Numbered from the stretch's first letter, positions 42,995-54,625 are shown. The stretch: DNA of 64,000 nt from Pictodentalium vernedei (GCA_031216915.1 CM062297.1:364449704-364513703), one strand, 5' to 3'. The notes: generated by a model from the letters alone, not told the origin. A program made the numbers and translations.

Positions 42995-44600
42995 TTAGCC
43001 ACAGAGACTAAACCAGTGGAGTGAGTGCCTCCTTGAAGAAGAAAAGCAACTCCACTGCTCGTCTCTAAAAACCACTATGCAGGAGACAGGACCCGATAAA
43101 AGACATGTGCGAAGGCACAATGAAGTCGGGTCGACCTGAAACCTCCTCGGGCGACTTTGGCAAAGAAAGTCGCGACGTAGAGGGAGACATGCCGGAATCG
43201 CCGCTAACAGAAAGCGGAGCAGATTGATCCACACCCACCGATGCGACAGGGGTGTGATCAAAGGATTCGACAACTGCAGGTTCATATCTGGGCTAGAACC
43301 TGAGGCAGAATCGGAACCGGCAGGAAGGCATAGCCTACAAGAAGGGTCCCATAGGAGGGTCAGAGCGTCCATGGCGAAAGCCAGAGTATCTGGACACGGG
43401 GACACGAAAGTGCCACCTGATGGTTCCAACGAGCCGCAAAGAGATCAATATGGGGATGACCCCAGAGATCACAAAGAGACTGGAACACCGCCATGTGGAG
43501 CATCCACTTGGTGGAAAAGAACCTGCCCCGCCATGTGGAGCATCCACTAGGTGGAAAAGAACCTGCCCCGCCGGGACAGTGAGTCGGCTAGGATGTTCAG
43601 ATGACCGGGAATGTGACGAACCACCACTCCGGTGTTGACATCCTGAGTGAGCAGCAGAAGATCCTGAAACAAATCGTACATGGGAACATAGTGCGTTCCG
43701 CCCTGGTTCCGAATGTAAACAACCAACGTAGAATTGTCAGACCACAGAAGGACCTGACAATTCGAAAAGCGGGGGATCCACTGTCGGAAAAACAGAAGAA
43801 GAGCAAGAAGCCCCTTCTGGTTGACATGAAGAGCTGCTAGATCCTGGTTCCATGACCCGTGAAGTTAAAGATCTAGAGGATCCAACGTCACACCCCATCC
43901 AAGATCGCTGGTGATGACCGTCAGAACATGATCGGACATGGGGAAGTCCAACGGAACTCCCTGCATAGTCCATTGAACATCTGTCAGAGGAGAAGGTGAC
44001 GAGGAAGAGGCTCCAGTAACAGAAGCACCAGAACCAGAGGATCGACATTCGGCCTCCAACGACTGAGCAAAAAGTGTTGGAGAGGTCAACATGTAGTAGA
44101 CCTAGAGGAATGAGATCTGTCACCGAAACGTAGAGACCAAGCAGTCAGGGAAGACTCCGAGCTGATGAAGTTCATCCCAGATGACAAGACGGAGGAGGGA
44201 CCAGGTCCGACTTCTCTCCATTGACTCTGAACCCTAGTGATGCAAGTAGGCTCAACAGTGTGAAGACGTCAGACTCCAGAAAAGCAGCATTGGATTGCCT
44301 CTGGAGGATATCAACTAGACAAGCTGAAGAAGACACCTTGGACTGTGTGCGATGTAAGACTAACACATGTGACATCAGACAGGTGAAGGCCCAAGGATCT
44401 AGGCCGAGGCCAAAGGGAATGGCCTTGAACTGGAAAACATCCTGGGGAATGGAGCGGCGAACTGATCTGAAAGCCTCCATGCTGAACTGAGGAGCAATGA
44501 TAGACTGCGTCAGAATACTCAGATCGATAACCTATCTGAGTCGGCCGTCCTTCTTCGGCACCAAGAACATGCGGGAACAAAATCCCACTGAAAGAAAGTT
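42995..44600 (-). pseudogene. RT-RNase H-MT-like remnant of E6
   Basis: Readable pieces, in gene order, are: RT (FKAIPFGLGLDPWAF, LVDILQRQ, GFRVNGEKSDLVP at 44172-44480); RNase H (WSDNST...IRNQGG and VRHIPGHLNILADSLSR at about 43590-43762); and the tail (FVSPCPDTLAFAMDAL at about 43390-43430). The RT YLDD motif has become CLVD. Frameshifts separate the pieces. A 40-bp tandem duplication (GTGGAGCATCCACT...) lies at about 43490-43570. Confidence 0.8.
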
Positions 44601-44699
44601 CTTGATGACCTCAATTGTCCCCTTTGACAGGAGATCGGCTATTTCTGTGGTTAAAAGTTCCCAACGTGTAATGTTGAAAGGGACTCATATTGGAAGAGG

Positions 44700-46860
44700 C
44701 ACTCTCTACTTAGTGGAGTACCTCAACCTGGGACGAAATCGAGGTGACTACTGCCAACGCCTACCCCACCTTGTGAGTGAGTAGAAGTGGCGGTAGGAGG
44801 ATCAGTCCTTAGCTTAGCAGAGGAAGCAGAAGGGTACTTGTTAGGCTTTGGATGGCGCCTGCCTCCAACAGAAGGCAGATTTAGCTGACTAAGCAGCAGC
44901 AGATCAATGGAATGACAAAGGGAGCCTCCCTACCGTTGCCACGGAACCATGGAATAGTCGTGGACCCGCAGAAAGAGGCAGATCGAAGAGCAGCGCACTG
45001 CCCCTCAAGAAGGGGACATCTTGTGTCCAGCACAGCATACCTGTGAACTAATTCCAAGCTAGCCACGTAACAGGCATGTGTGTGAGAAGATGCATGAGCA
45101 CCTTGAACAGCACACACAAAATAAAAACCTGTTTGTCGTTGAACTCATCTGTGAGCAGATAAGCAGCAAAGCAGAGACTACGTGATCGAAGAGAGAATGC
45201 ATTCCAGCATCCCTCCCCGATAAGCCCAACCTGGACTCCAGAGTTTCCATATGGCTGAGGAGTTGGAGTCCCGATCCAAGACCATCACAGTCTGGCAGAC
45301 TGACGGAGTGTCGAAATCATAGATCATAGGAAGTAGGAACGATGATGCACCAGAGGCAAAAAGTATCAACCTTGATGAAGAACAACGTCTTCATAGCCTT
45401 GGAACTCAGCTCAGAGTCCAAAGCGGTAAATGCTTCAACCACCTGTACAGACAGGCACGTTTGAAGGTGCTCAGAAGAAGCATGTTGCTCCACAGGCTGT
45501 AGGCGAGCGACCGATGATCGCAGCCGGGCTGACACAGTCGGCTGGTTTGACAGTTTGAGACCTGGAAGGAACCCAAACACAAAGTCAAGAGAAAGGAACG
45601 ACGTGGGAATGAACCGACAAAGTGGCTTCACTCCTGACCCATTTACCAGCGAAGGGTCACGATCCTCAAATACACCTGATGCAGGGCGACAGGCTGCAGC
45701 TAAAAACATCTGAAGGCAGATGTGTAGAGGGGTATCACAAACCCCGAGGATCAACAGAGTGGAAACTCAGGAGAGTCGCCGCAGACCTCTGCGGGACAGA
45801 AGGTCCAGGCTGCACAAAAAGCGTTGGTCACACAAAACTGGCCATGGGACCAGAGTGCGTGGACGGAAATGCCACGGAGCTTATGGTGACCCCACCATGA
45901 ACATCCGAATCCAATGCGAAAACTGAGGTACTCGATGGCTGAGAGACACCACAGTAGAGGGTTTGGCCGGCAGCCCCTTCCAACTTTGCCAAGTTGAAGT
46001 CAGGGACGGCGGAGGCCAATACCCTACGTCTACACTACCAGACATCCCTGCAGGGATAAAATTGCTGTGCTCAACGGCTGAGAGGAACAGCATGGGGGTT
46101 CGGTCGGCAGCCACTTCCGACTTCGCCGAGTTGAAGTCAGGGAAGGCTGAGGCCAATACCCCACGTCTACACTACCAGACATCCATGAAGGGAGAAAACT
46201 GCTGTGCTCAACGACCGAGAGGACGCAGCAGGGGGTTCAGTCAGCAGCCAATTCTGACTTCTCCGAGTTGAAGTCAGAGAAGGCTGAGGCCAATACCCCA
46301 CAATCACACTACAGACAACACTGCAGCCCCTGCAGGGTTAAGCCGAGGCCGGCTAAAAAGGCGACCGATGACGTAGACAGAACAGCAGTAGCAGCAGATA
46401 TGACAGGAGTTGTTGGAACTGGCAGAAAAGGGGAGAGAGCCATCTAGCTCGGCCTCCAAAGGAGGAGTCACAACCCTAGTGACAGCCTTAGATGTCGACT
46501 GGAGAGGGCGCATAGTCGGAGGCCCCGAAACGACAGTGGTCCCCACCCCCCACAGGCTCAGGAGGAGCTTAACACCAGATGTGGTCATGTCAGGAGGCCC
46601 CGAAAACGACAGTGCCTGCCCCCACCCCCTTGCAGGTGTGGGAGGAACAGCCATGAGAACACACCAAAAGCGAGGGCAAAGGAATTGCCCTAAAGGAACC
46701 GAACTGGAAATAACAGAGGTGAGAGCAGTAGAAGAAAAGGGGACCTCAACAGATACATAAAGTAGAAGAACATCCCCAACTACGAGATAAGGTAGCAGAA
46801 AAAAATAACCGGTGGGTACACGACAGAACCCAGATGGCCGACAGGGACCTAAAAAACAGA
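44700..46860 (-). pseudogene. Gag region remnant of E6
   Basis: Position and short matches support gag: SYVASLELVHRYAVLDTR-like text at about 45005-45070 parallels the SVANLELVRRDAALATST block of E1/E2. The frame is heavily broken. It contains the 137-bp tandem repeats at 45960-46320. Boundaries are approximate. Confidence 0.55.
45960..46330. repeat. 137-bp tandem repeat in E6
   Basis: 2.7 copies begin GGTTTGGCCGGCAGCC at 45960, then GGTTCGGTCGGCAGCC at 46097 and GGTTCAGTCAGCAGCC at 46234. Spacing is exactly 137. As 137 is not a multiple of three, the expansion could not keep a reading frame. Confidence 0.9.
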
Positions 46861-47460
46861 AATTCAGCCCTCAACAGAGTGAAGAAATCCTGTCCATACA
46901 GTCCCTCATTGACCCCTAACTCCAATAATAATAATAAAGTTTATCAACCGAAAAATTTCATTTCCGAACCGCACTGACACAAAGTCGAAAAAACATTTGA
47001 AAAAATGGAAAATATAAATAGAATTCAATGAGAATGTGATTGAAAATATTAACGAGAACATATAAAACACAGTCCTGTTATTATACGATCTTCAGATCCA
47101 TAATTCCAGTCACAGGAAAACCATTATCGACGAGTTGAATTATCACTGTTTCGTAATGCAAATGGCGGAGACACATCCTACACGTGTCTCAGACAAAAAA
47201 AGAATGATGAATTGATGACTGCACTATGCATTGGTTAACGGAAGTCATAGATTTGTACTAGGGAAGAGCATCCCATACTGGGTGTGCATCAATGGCGCTC
47301 GGCCCAGTTTTGGATTATTTTTTCGTGGTGTTTTTTACACCACTTTTCTTTCCCACATCTCTTGGGAAAGATTAAAATAGAGAGTATTTTATCTGAGTTA
47401 GGGTCTTCCACTGTAGTGCAAGCCTGTAGTAAACAATTGTAAGGAAGGCTGATAAGAAAT

Positions 47461-48899
47461 TCTCAGAATTCAGTAAATACTCTCCAATAATGACAACTCA
47501 ATGTAAACCGAAAGGAAGAATGGACATGGAAGGTGACCACTGTCGATAATTTGCATAACCTCTTCACTGCTTTGTAAATCAATGATTTTTGAATCCGGAG
47601 TTAGCTGCTTTCTAGTACAAATGTTGACTTTTCAAGTTAGCTTGTGAAATAGGTAACTGTCTTTAACTGTCTTTCTGAAAGAAAAAGGCATGTTTTAAAG
47701 TTCTCAGCTTCTTGATTTTGAGCAGTTGAAATTCTGACCCTCTTCACTTATTTTCATGTCATGCAATACGTCAATGCCATGAATTGAAATGAAAAAGAAA
47801 TATGACACGATGATCGAATCAGAAATTATCTGTCTCAAGCGGCATCTTTGCAACTAAATGTTTCAGCCCCCCTCCGAATACACACTCCCAACTCCCGTAT
47901 CTATGCCTTTGGGGTTGAATGACTTTTTATGAAAGCATATGCAGATTGAAGATGCAATTATTTGTTCATCGAATTTACAGGAAACAATTGTAATACAGTT
48001 TTATTTCATTTCTAGTTCACTTGTTTGTCATTTAACATGTTTATTAGTTAGTACTATCCTGTCCCAGTTTAATGCATAAGATATGGAAAATATGTATTGT
48101 GTTACAAAAACCGAAACCAGAAACCGTTTTTTTTTTTCCAAAACCAAACCAAGGGAAAATCTCAAAACTGACCAGTCCTACTTTGACCCTTCTCTGGGAT
48201 GTGTTCACCAAACTTATTCCAATGAGAGGTCTTGCACTATGTTCTGGAGGCAAACAAAAACCTTTTTAATTTGTTATTCAAGAAAAATGTTTTCATATGA
48301 TGCTTTCTTACCATGTCAGGTAAAAGTTTATTTTTAAAAAGATTTAAGGCTGCTGATTGTGATATTTCAGGCTACTCAAATCGGACTTGATAGAAAAACA
48401 GTAAAATCGCACTTTCGCGCAGTGTAGTTTATGCCATGTTGAATTTAGTGATAAGGAAAAATAAGGAAATGTTTTTGGTTCTCAAATCAATTAATTTTCC
48501 AAATCAATGAGGGAGGGAGATATTTATTTTTTATTTTGTTCCTTAACTTACAGAGCTGGTAGCACATATCTGGGCTCAATTTTTAAGTACTAGTACTACA
48601 ACTGAAAGTTTTCATATTCCATAGATGTAGTTCACATTATCTTTGAAGTGAATTTATTTCATCTGTTTGCATTTGCCATGATACAATATATAAAAGAATG
48701 CCTGCAGGCACTTTCCAATTAAAAGTAACAGTGACAAGTGAACAAATTATGGCAATCAAGAAATATTTAGCAATCTACCAGTTAATAAAGAAATATCAAA
48801 TATATTTGAGTCAAGTTATATACATTATTTGAAAAATGAATATGGTCTGTACAATATTTGAGTTGTTTTCTGCAAAAAATAGCAATCAGGATGTTTACA
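47461..48899. other. Intron stretch, nothing recognised
   Basis: AT-rich sequence without convincing ORFs or repeats. Short open frames around 48044-48337 have no family resemblance. Confidence 0.4.
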
Positions 48900-49135
48900 A
48901 AATAAATATAAATGAGCTGGGCCATCGCACCATGCATACCCTCACTGTTGCATATTGTCTTGCCACAAACTGAATTTCACTAAAATCCATCCACTCACTG
49001 CTATGTTATTGCTCTGGACAGATCAACTGACGGATGCAGAGACAGATGGATGGATGGACAGATAGATGGGCAGATGCATGCAATCCAATATACCCCCAAT
49101 CTCTTTGAGAGTGGGGGTATAATAAGCAGAATAAA
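48900..49135 (-). mobile_element. Hairpin-ended repeat fragment (GGGGTATAATAA type)
   Basis: Ends in the hairpin TATACCCCCA..TGGGGGTATA at about 49089-49122, followed by ATAA and preceded by a GACAGATGGATGG-type stretch. This is the same plan (sequence-specific terminal hairpin behind a GACGGA-like tract) as the type 1 and 2 Helentron-like elements. A related hairpin (ACCCCTT..AAGGGGTATAATAA) is at about 51625-51657. Confidence 0.45.
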
Positions 49136-49784
49136 TGTATAAAAATACATCAATCAGAAAAAGGTAAAATTTTAAAGTTTCATGATTTCATTCTAATTTT
49201 GGATGACACTGGACGGCAATAAAAAACATTCAATGAGGGGCTTTAATTTCAATGAGGGATTTCCCAAAAACCCAAACATTTTTATTTGGCCTACGGTACA
49301 GCCGCCATGGACTTTTCATAATCCTTGAGAGGCCAGTGATGTCCATGCAGGTGTTTACCAGGTAACAAAAATCATCATCAGTAAAGTTTTAATTAACGAA
49401 GCACCGGGTTGTAGCTGGTGCTTCATAAATTAAAGTTTTGATGATTATTCCGATAATTAATGCTTAGAATCTAATACTATTTTGTCCATGGAAATACTGC
49501 CCACCTGTGGAAAAAGACCAATCCAGGGTTTGTTTGTTTGTTGGTGGTGGTTAACGTCACATATTTATGCACTATGGCTAATTGTGACACAACATGGAGA
49601 TGAAGTCAAGTTTAGTCAATCGTTGATCAACATGTTGCCCATTTTAGAGGACTTTCACCCCAAGCATTGGTGACTGGGTCCTATTTTACTAGTAAAGCGG
49701 AACTGGTTTACCACAGTAAACAAGTGCTGCTTACTTCCCGGGGTTCCCACGGGGAGCCCAATCCAGGGTGGCCGTACTGTAATA
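49136..49784. other. Intron stretch with a short mollusc-type repeat
   Basis: No gene. At 49525-49580, TTTGTTTGTTGGTGGTGGTT then AACGTCAC resembles the start of the dispersed 'GTTTAACGCC' repeats. An inverted pair CGAAGCACC / GGTGCTTCATAAATT is at about 49398-49432. Confidence 0.35.
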
Positions 49785-50200
49785 CAGTGGAGCCCATTTA
49801 ACTGGATACCTCTTAACTGAATAACTTTGTTATTTGAAGATAATTTCCCAGCACATACCGCCAGTTCAAATGTGACCTGTTAATTGAATATAGACTATAG
49901 AGTAAACTCTTGTTAATTGAATAAAAAATCTTGTAACCTGTCGAGAATTTGCTTTGACTCTTTTCAGTTTTCCTTTGCTTATAGACCTATCTGGCCTCAG
50001 TACATCCAATACAGGCATTTAATCTATTATATCTTGTTTGACAGAGCTCATGGAGCTCTGTCAAACAAGATATAATAGAATAAATGCTAAGTGTATCTCC
50101 AGAATACAGGAAAGTGACACAATCCCTGTTAATTGAATACTCCTGTTAACTGAATAATTTTCACTGGCAAAGTGGTTATTCAATTAAAAGGGTTCCACTG
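49785..50200. mobile_element. MITE copy 3 (416 bp), 22 bp from an annexin splice donor
   Basis: Ends CAGTGGAGCCCATTTAACTG and CAATTAAAAGGGTTCCACTG, each bordered by TA (49783-49784, 50201-50202). A perfect 26-bp inverted repeat with an ATG loop (50024-50078) lies in the middle. The right end is followed after 22 bp by annexin exon A. Confidence 0.85.
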
Positions 50201-50222
50201 TACAAGCATTGTAACTAATTAC

Positions 50223-50435
50223 ATTGATGTACTCTTCAAATGTTGCTCTTAGTTGATACTGGTGTCGTAATCCAAGAACTTGTATGAAAGCTGACTCATC
50301 TGTTCCAACTTTCTTTTCACCAGCCTGAAGTAGGGCTTGGGCTTCTTCCCTGGCAAGTTGTCTATTTACAACACATTCTGGACCTTGCTGTGCAATTTGT
50401 TGAATCTGCTGAGGTGTCAATTCATTTCTGTTCCC
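50223..50435 (-). CDS. Annexin exon A (main part of repeat 3)
   Basis: Acceptor CATTTTACAG and donor AAT/GTAATT on the minus strand bound 213 nt, exactly 71 codons, phase 0 at both ends. It reads GNRNELTPQQ..., then CVVNRQLAREEAQALLQAGE, KKVGTDESAFIQVL and ATFEEYIN. The linker, AGEK..GTDE loop and FEEY helix are diagnostic of annexin repeat 3. The calcium loop is KVGT instead of GxGT. The next exon supplies LCGRDI, which follows FEEYIN naturally. A MITE ends 22 bp downstream of the donor. Confidence 0.96.
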
Positions 50436-50984
50436 CTGTAAAATGAATTTAAAAGAAATGTTCACATGACAATAACTGGAATTTTGTTGGCAATAGTTTT
50501 CATTGGTTCAACAGTAATAATTACGTACCAAATAAAGTCATGAAACATATTCCTAACCCTCTGCACACTGGTGTCTAAATATCAGAATTCCAAGCCATAA
50601 ATATCTCCCATAATGCAGCTAGGAATTTAATCAATTCAATCTTGTTTAATAGAACTCAGTCTAGGAATTTAACCCAATTTCAAAATTTGTATATGGCTTA
50701 GCTTCAAACAATGCCAACCTATAAAAACTGTCATTGTCTATTTGTATTGAACGACAGATCGGACAAGGACAACAAATGAAGCAACCGCACAGATAGTGAA
50801 CAATGATAATAATCAACATAACATATTCGAAATGAATTCACATTCAGATAATGCCTCTCAATTCCATATACTCCACGTGGACCCAGCAAGGATCACAACA
50901 GAAGCACAGACAGTTGATAAGAAGATGGGTAACACAAAGGGTGTGCCAATGTTCCCGACCCATAAACCATAACTCTGAAAAAAA
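50436..50984. other. Intron 5' of annexin exon A
   Basis: No exon or element is recognised. AT-rich, with short ORFs only. Confidence 0.4.
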
Positions 50985-51480
50985 TCGCGACATCGATGCT
51001 GTAGCTGCGACGGGTGGTGCAATTTCACAAAATTCTAAGTTCATCAGGGGCCATAATTCCAAGAAAAATATTTGGAACAACACATGCATAAAACAGTGGC
51101 TAGACATCAATAAGATACACTTACATGCCAAATATAAAGTCATTCCATCAAGTATTTCAAAAGTTATTGAGTTTTGAAACTCGTTGGTCACAGACAGACC
51201 GACATTCTAAGTTCATCAAGGGCCATAACTCCAAGAAAAATATTTGGAACAACACATGCATTGAACAGTGGCTAGACATCAATAAGATACACTTACATGC
51301 CAAATATAAAGTCATTCCATCAAGTATTTCAAAAGTTATTGAGTTTTGAAACTCGTTGGTCACAGACAGACCGACCGACCGACCGACCGACCGACAGACA
51401 GACTGACTGACAGACAGACCGACAGACAGACAGACCGACATTGCCACTTATAGAGCTGCTAGTCGCAGCTAAAAATGTGT
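50985..51480 (-). mobile_element. Third hairpin-ended Helentron-like family
   Basis: The inverted pair TAGCTGCGAC (51002-51011) and GTCGCAGCTA (51466-51475), with terminal hairpin AGCTGC-TAGTC-GCAGCT (51458-51474) and AAAAAT after it, repeats the type 1/2 plan with a different sequence. The core is two 172-bp direct repeats starting ATTCTAAGTTCATCA at 51032 and 51204. A GACC/GACA microsatellite (about 51368-51440) lies before the hairpin. Confidence 0.55.
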
Positions 51481-52395
51481 GGAAGAAACTCACGCCATAC
51501 AAGTATCATTCTCCCATGATGCTCTATCACACCACCAAATATCATTCAAATTGGAGTAGCAGTGGCCATGATACAAGAGAAAATGTTGGTACATAGAGAC
51601 GGCGTATGGAGGTCTCCACTAGATACCCCTTCGAATTTTCAAGTAAGGGGTATAATAAATCACCTGCAAAAAAAATCCACAGTGTATACCTTTTACCTGC
51701 ATACACAAACCAACCACGTTAGAACAAGAGAATATACGAGTCCAGTCCAGGGTTTAATCCATGGATAATGCAGGGGGTGTAAGTTCCAGCAAGTCAAAAA
51801 GCCAGAATATTCAAAACAGGGGTAATATAATTCTAAACAGGTCTAAAAGCCACAATAATCGCACCTAATACGATCAAAACTAGTTGCTGTAACACTCAGC
51901 TTCACTCCAAGACAGTCTGCGCTCAGATCGGCCCGAGGTGAGGATGAGTCTTGCAAAGACTAGCACACATGTCGGCTTCACACACAAGAAATTACAACCA
52001 AAGTGAATTCAAGTGCTCAGATTCATAACTTAGAACAGAACAGAGCATTGATAATGTGTTGGGGGCTCCATGTTAGAATTTTTCCCCCATGTTTACACTT
52101 CATTAGGGGGTGGGTCCTGTTCTGGGTCTGGCAAAAATTTGCAAAACAAAAAAGTGATTCCCAGCTATGTGGTCATGATTTTCACTCCTTTATATTTCTA
52201 CTAAGGCAGTCTGCCTCTTATTAGTGCTTTGTAGCTCCTATTATTTGATTCTTCTGTAAGCCTCAGGGTGCCTCATGCCATTGGTCTAGTGTGCTTCCAT
52301 GTATGGAATAACTGGAAGATTGATAGAATAAAAATCTTGATTGTGGAAAACGTGTATAATTTCAAGGTAAATATGATTCTAGTGACACTAACATA
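51481..52395. other. Intron stretch, mostly unannotated
   Basis: No gene. At about 51625-51657 a hairpin ACCCCTTCGAA..AAGTAAGGGGT then ATAATAA marks the end of another small element. The rest is unremarkable. Confidence 0.35.
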
Positions 52396-53717
52396 AAACA
52401 AGAGGCCCCAAGGGGCCTGAGGGAGCTCACCTGACATGGTAGCCTAAATATCAACCCAGAGAATTGATTTCAACAAGTTGCATCTGCTCCTCCTAAGAAA
52501 AGCTTATACTAAATATCCAAAGATTCTGAACAGTGGATCTAAAAAAAAGAAGATTTTTAAAGAATATTCCTCATATTGAACTAAGTTATAATTCAAGCTC
52601 CCACAGGGAGCCAATATATGAACCGAGGGACTTGGCTTGAACAAACTTGAATCTCACCCCCCTATGCATGGTGCATACCAAATATCAAAACATTCCGACT
52701 GGTGGATCTGAAGAAGATTTAAAAAAAAAAAAATTCCTCATTTTGAACTAAGTTACAATTCGGGCGACCACAGTGAGCCCAAATATGAACCAAGGGACTT
52801 GGCTTGAACAAACTTGAATCTCACCCCCCTAAGCATGGTGCATACCCAATATCAAAATATTCTGCCTGCTGGATCTTGAGAAGAAGATTTTCAAAGAAAT
52901 TTGCCTGAAATGCACTAAGTTCAAATTTGGGCTCCTATACTCAGCCCAAATATAAACCCAGGAAGCCGATTTGAACAAACTTGAATCATATCCACCCCAC
53001 AATGTTGCATACCAAATATCAAAAGATTCTTCCTGCTGGATCTGGAGAAGAAGATTTTTGAAGAAATTTGCCTGAAATGCACTAAGTTCGAATTCGAGCT
53101 TCTATAGTGAGCCCATTTTAAATATGAATCCAGGGGGCCAATTTGAACAAACTTGAATCAGATCCACCCCAAAATGTTGCATACCAAATATGAAAAGATT
53201 CTGCCTGCTGGATCTGGAGAAGAAGATTTTTTAAGAAATTTGCCTGAAATGCACTAAGTTCGAATTCGAGCTTCTATAGTGAGCCCAAATATGAATCTAG
53301 GGAGCCGATTTAAACAAACTTGAATCAGATCCACCCCACAATGTTGCATACCAAATATCACAAGATTCTGCCTGCTGGATCTGGAGAAGGAGATTTTTCA
53401 AGAAATTTGCCTGAAATGCACTAAGTTCAAAATCGGGCTCCTATACTGAGCCCAAATATGATCCCAGGGGGCCGATTTCAACAAACTTGAATCATATCCA
53501 CCCTACAATGTTGCATACCAAATATCAAAAGATTCTGCCTGCTGGATCTAGAGAAGAAAATTTTTTAATGTTTTTCCCATTGCCTACAGTGTTAAAAAGT
53601 ACTGACTCAGCACTTTTTCAAAGTCCTGAAAAAAGTACCTTGTGTTCAAACCGATAGGGACTTTTTTTAATCATTCTACATTCTATTCTACTGGATAAAA
53701 GTAAGATTTATACAAAA
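52396..53717 (-). mobile_element. HINE type 1, 3' part of a copy split by E4 and E5
   Basis: Starts ACAAGAGGCCCCAAGGGG with GAGCTCACCTGACATGG. About six core units of about 170 bp follow (TTGAACAAACTTGAATCA, CTGCCTGCTGGATCTGGAG). It runs to ...AAGATTTATACAAAA at 53717, where E4 interrupts it; the sequence resumes at 60637. Confidence 0.65.
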
Positions 53718-53943
53718 CTTAAAAAATTTATAGTAATTTATATATTTTTTACACTTACCAATGACCCAGACATAGCTGGTGCTAACTCTTAAAATATAGG
53801 GCCAAACACAAATTTCGCCCCCAATCCCCAAAATTTGCATCTAAAACCAAAGAAAACATGTCCTGAATGGCCCTCCACACCTCACCTCTACTGCGCATGC
53901 GCAGTGTCAAGGACGTCCCGAAATTGGCGCCATTAATCATTCT
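53718..53943. repeat. E4 left (3') inverted terminal repeat
   Basis: (CTT)AAAAAATTTATAG... to CGCCATTAATCATTC. Inverted match to 60436-60636. The subfamily reads CTTAAAATATAGGGCC, shared with E5. Confidence 0.88.
53892..53903. promoter_or_regulatory. NRF1-type palindrome in E4 left ITR
   Basis: Perfect TGCGCATGCGCA, retained although the coding region is decayed. Confidence 0.5.
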
Positions 53944-54018
53944 TATAACCAGTGCCTGGTAAGCGCTATGTACTCAGCGGGGAGGTATGAGTTCCCAACT
54001 CCTGGGAGGGCCATCCCC

Positions 54019-54100
54019 GTCTGGGTCATTGGTAAGTATAAAAAATATATAAATTACTATAAATTTTTTAAGATTTTTATACTGTACCAATGACCCAGAC
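54019..54100. repeat. E4 internal complementary region
   Basis: 82 bp, the same design and length as in E1, E2 and E5. Confidence 0.9.
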
Positions 54101-54561
54101 ATAGCTGAATACTAAAAAGGCTGGAGGGCCCAGGACATAGAGGAAAATCCAATAAGCTCAACTATATAAATAGAGTCATCTCCTGTAGGAGAAAAGGAGA
54201 AATAGGCTTCACGTGTATCTTTCTTATTTATGACAAATTAGAAAGACACAATACCTTTTATAATTGAGCATGATAACATCCATGTTCTCTATTAATATCC
54301 AGTATAATTCATATACTAATTATATTTAAAGTAAGCCAATAAATAAAGATAGTCCAAAGAATTAAGACTCTTTATACTCTTTAAAAAATGTCTGAGGATA
54401 GTATAATAACATCCGTTTGACACATGACATATACAAATGCTATACTTTAAAACTATGACATGAATGAATTTAAAAACATAACTTTCACTTAAGAAACCAT
54501 CCCAGTAACAGCTCAGAAATACTAACTCCGGAGGAGGTATCCCCTTGTTTTCATAATAAAA

Positions 54562-54625
54562 ACAGGTGACCCAAGGGAACACCCCCCCCCCCCCCCCCCC
54601 TTTTTCTTGCCCTGGGTCAAATAGC
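54562..54625. repeat. Poly(C) tract with flanking stem in E4
   Basis: 19 C (54582-54600) between TGACCCAAGGG and CCCTGGGTCA, which can pair to put the C-run in a loop. Confidence 0.8.

Larger units (their letters stand above)
41707..47460 (-). mobile_element. Second-family DIRS-type retrotransposon E6 (5.75 kb, degenerate)
   Basis: Inverted terminal repeats of about 290 bp (41707-42000 and 47200-47460) share CAATTG, the GTGGTGTTTTTTACACCAC block and a CAATGCGCAATGCAG-type stretch. The ICR at 42078-42163 joins complements of both ends. Gene remnants follow in DIRS order on the minus strand: gag, RT, RNase H, recombinase. Sequence is unlike E1-E5 outside the conserved protein motifs, so this is a separate family. 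It lies in sense orientation in the annexin intron between exons 50223-50435 and 37394-37469. Confidence 0.85.
1146..50435 (-). other. Annexin gene, 3' half (four exons, three TE-filled introns)
   Basis: Exons in transcript order are 50223-50435, 37394-37469, 16743-16855 and 1146-1268. All have an AG acceptor on the 5' side, and the first three have a GT donor. Lengths 213+76+113+123 sum to 525 nt, which is 174 residues plus a stop, with matching phases at every junction. Annexins are calcium-dependent phospholipid-binding proteins built of four repeats of about 70 residues. This part gives most of repeat 3, repeat 4 and the C-terminus. The C-terminal wording (YQKTLGTMI, DTSGDYKKLLLA) is closest in style to annexin A7/A11/A13-type proteins. 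Exons for repeats 1-2 are not in the window. Introns of 12.8, 20.5 and 15.5 kb hold nearly all the mobile elements listed here. Confidence 0.93.

Noticed and set aside
42995-43640. Plus-strand ORFs over E6
   Set aside because: Antisense shadows of RT and gag remnants on the minus strand.
44172-44600. Host gene with RT similarity
   Set aside because: Lies between the E6 ITRs in DIRS gene order, with a mutated catalytic motif.
50844-51447. ORFs over 51.0-51.4 kb with repeated Ser/Val/Gly/Cys text
   Set aside because: Produced by two 172-bp direct repeats and a GACC/GACA microsatellite.
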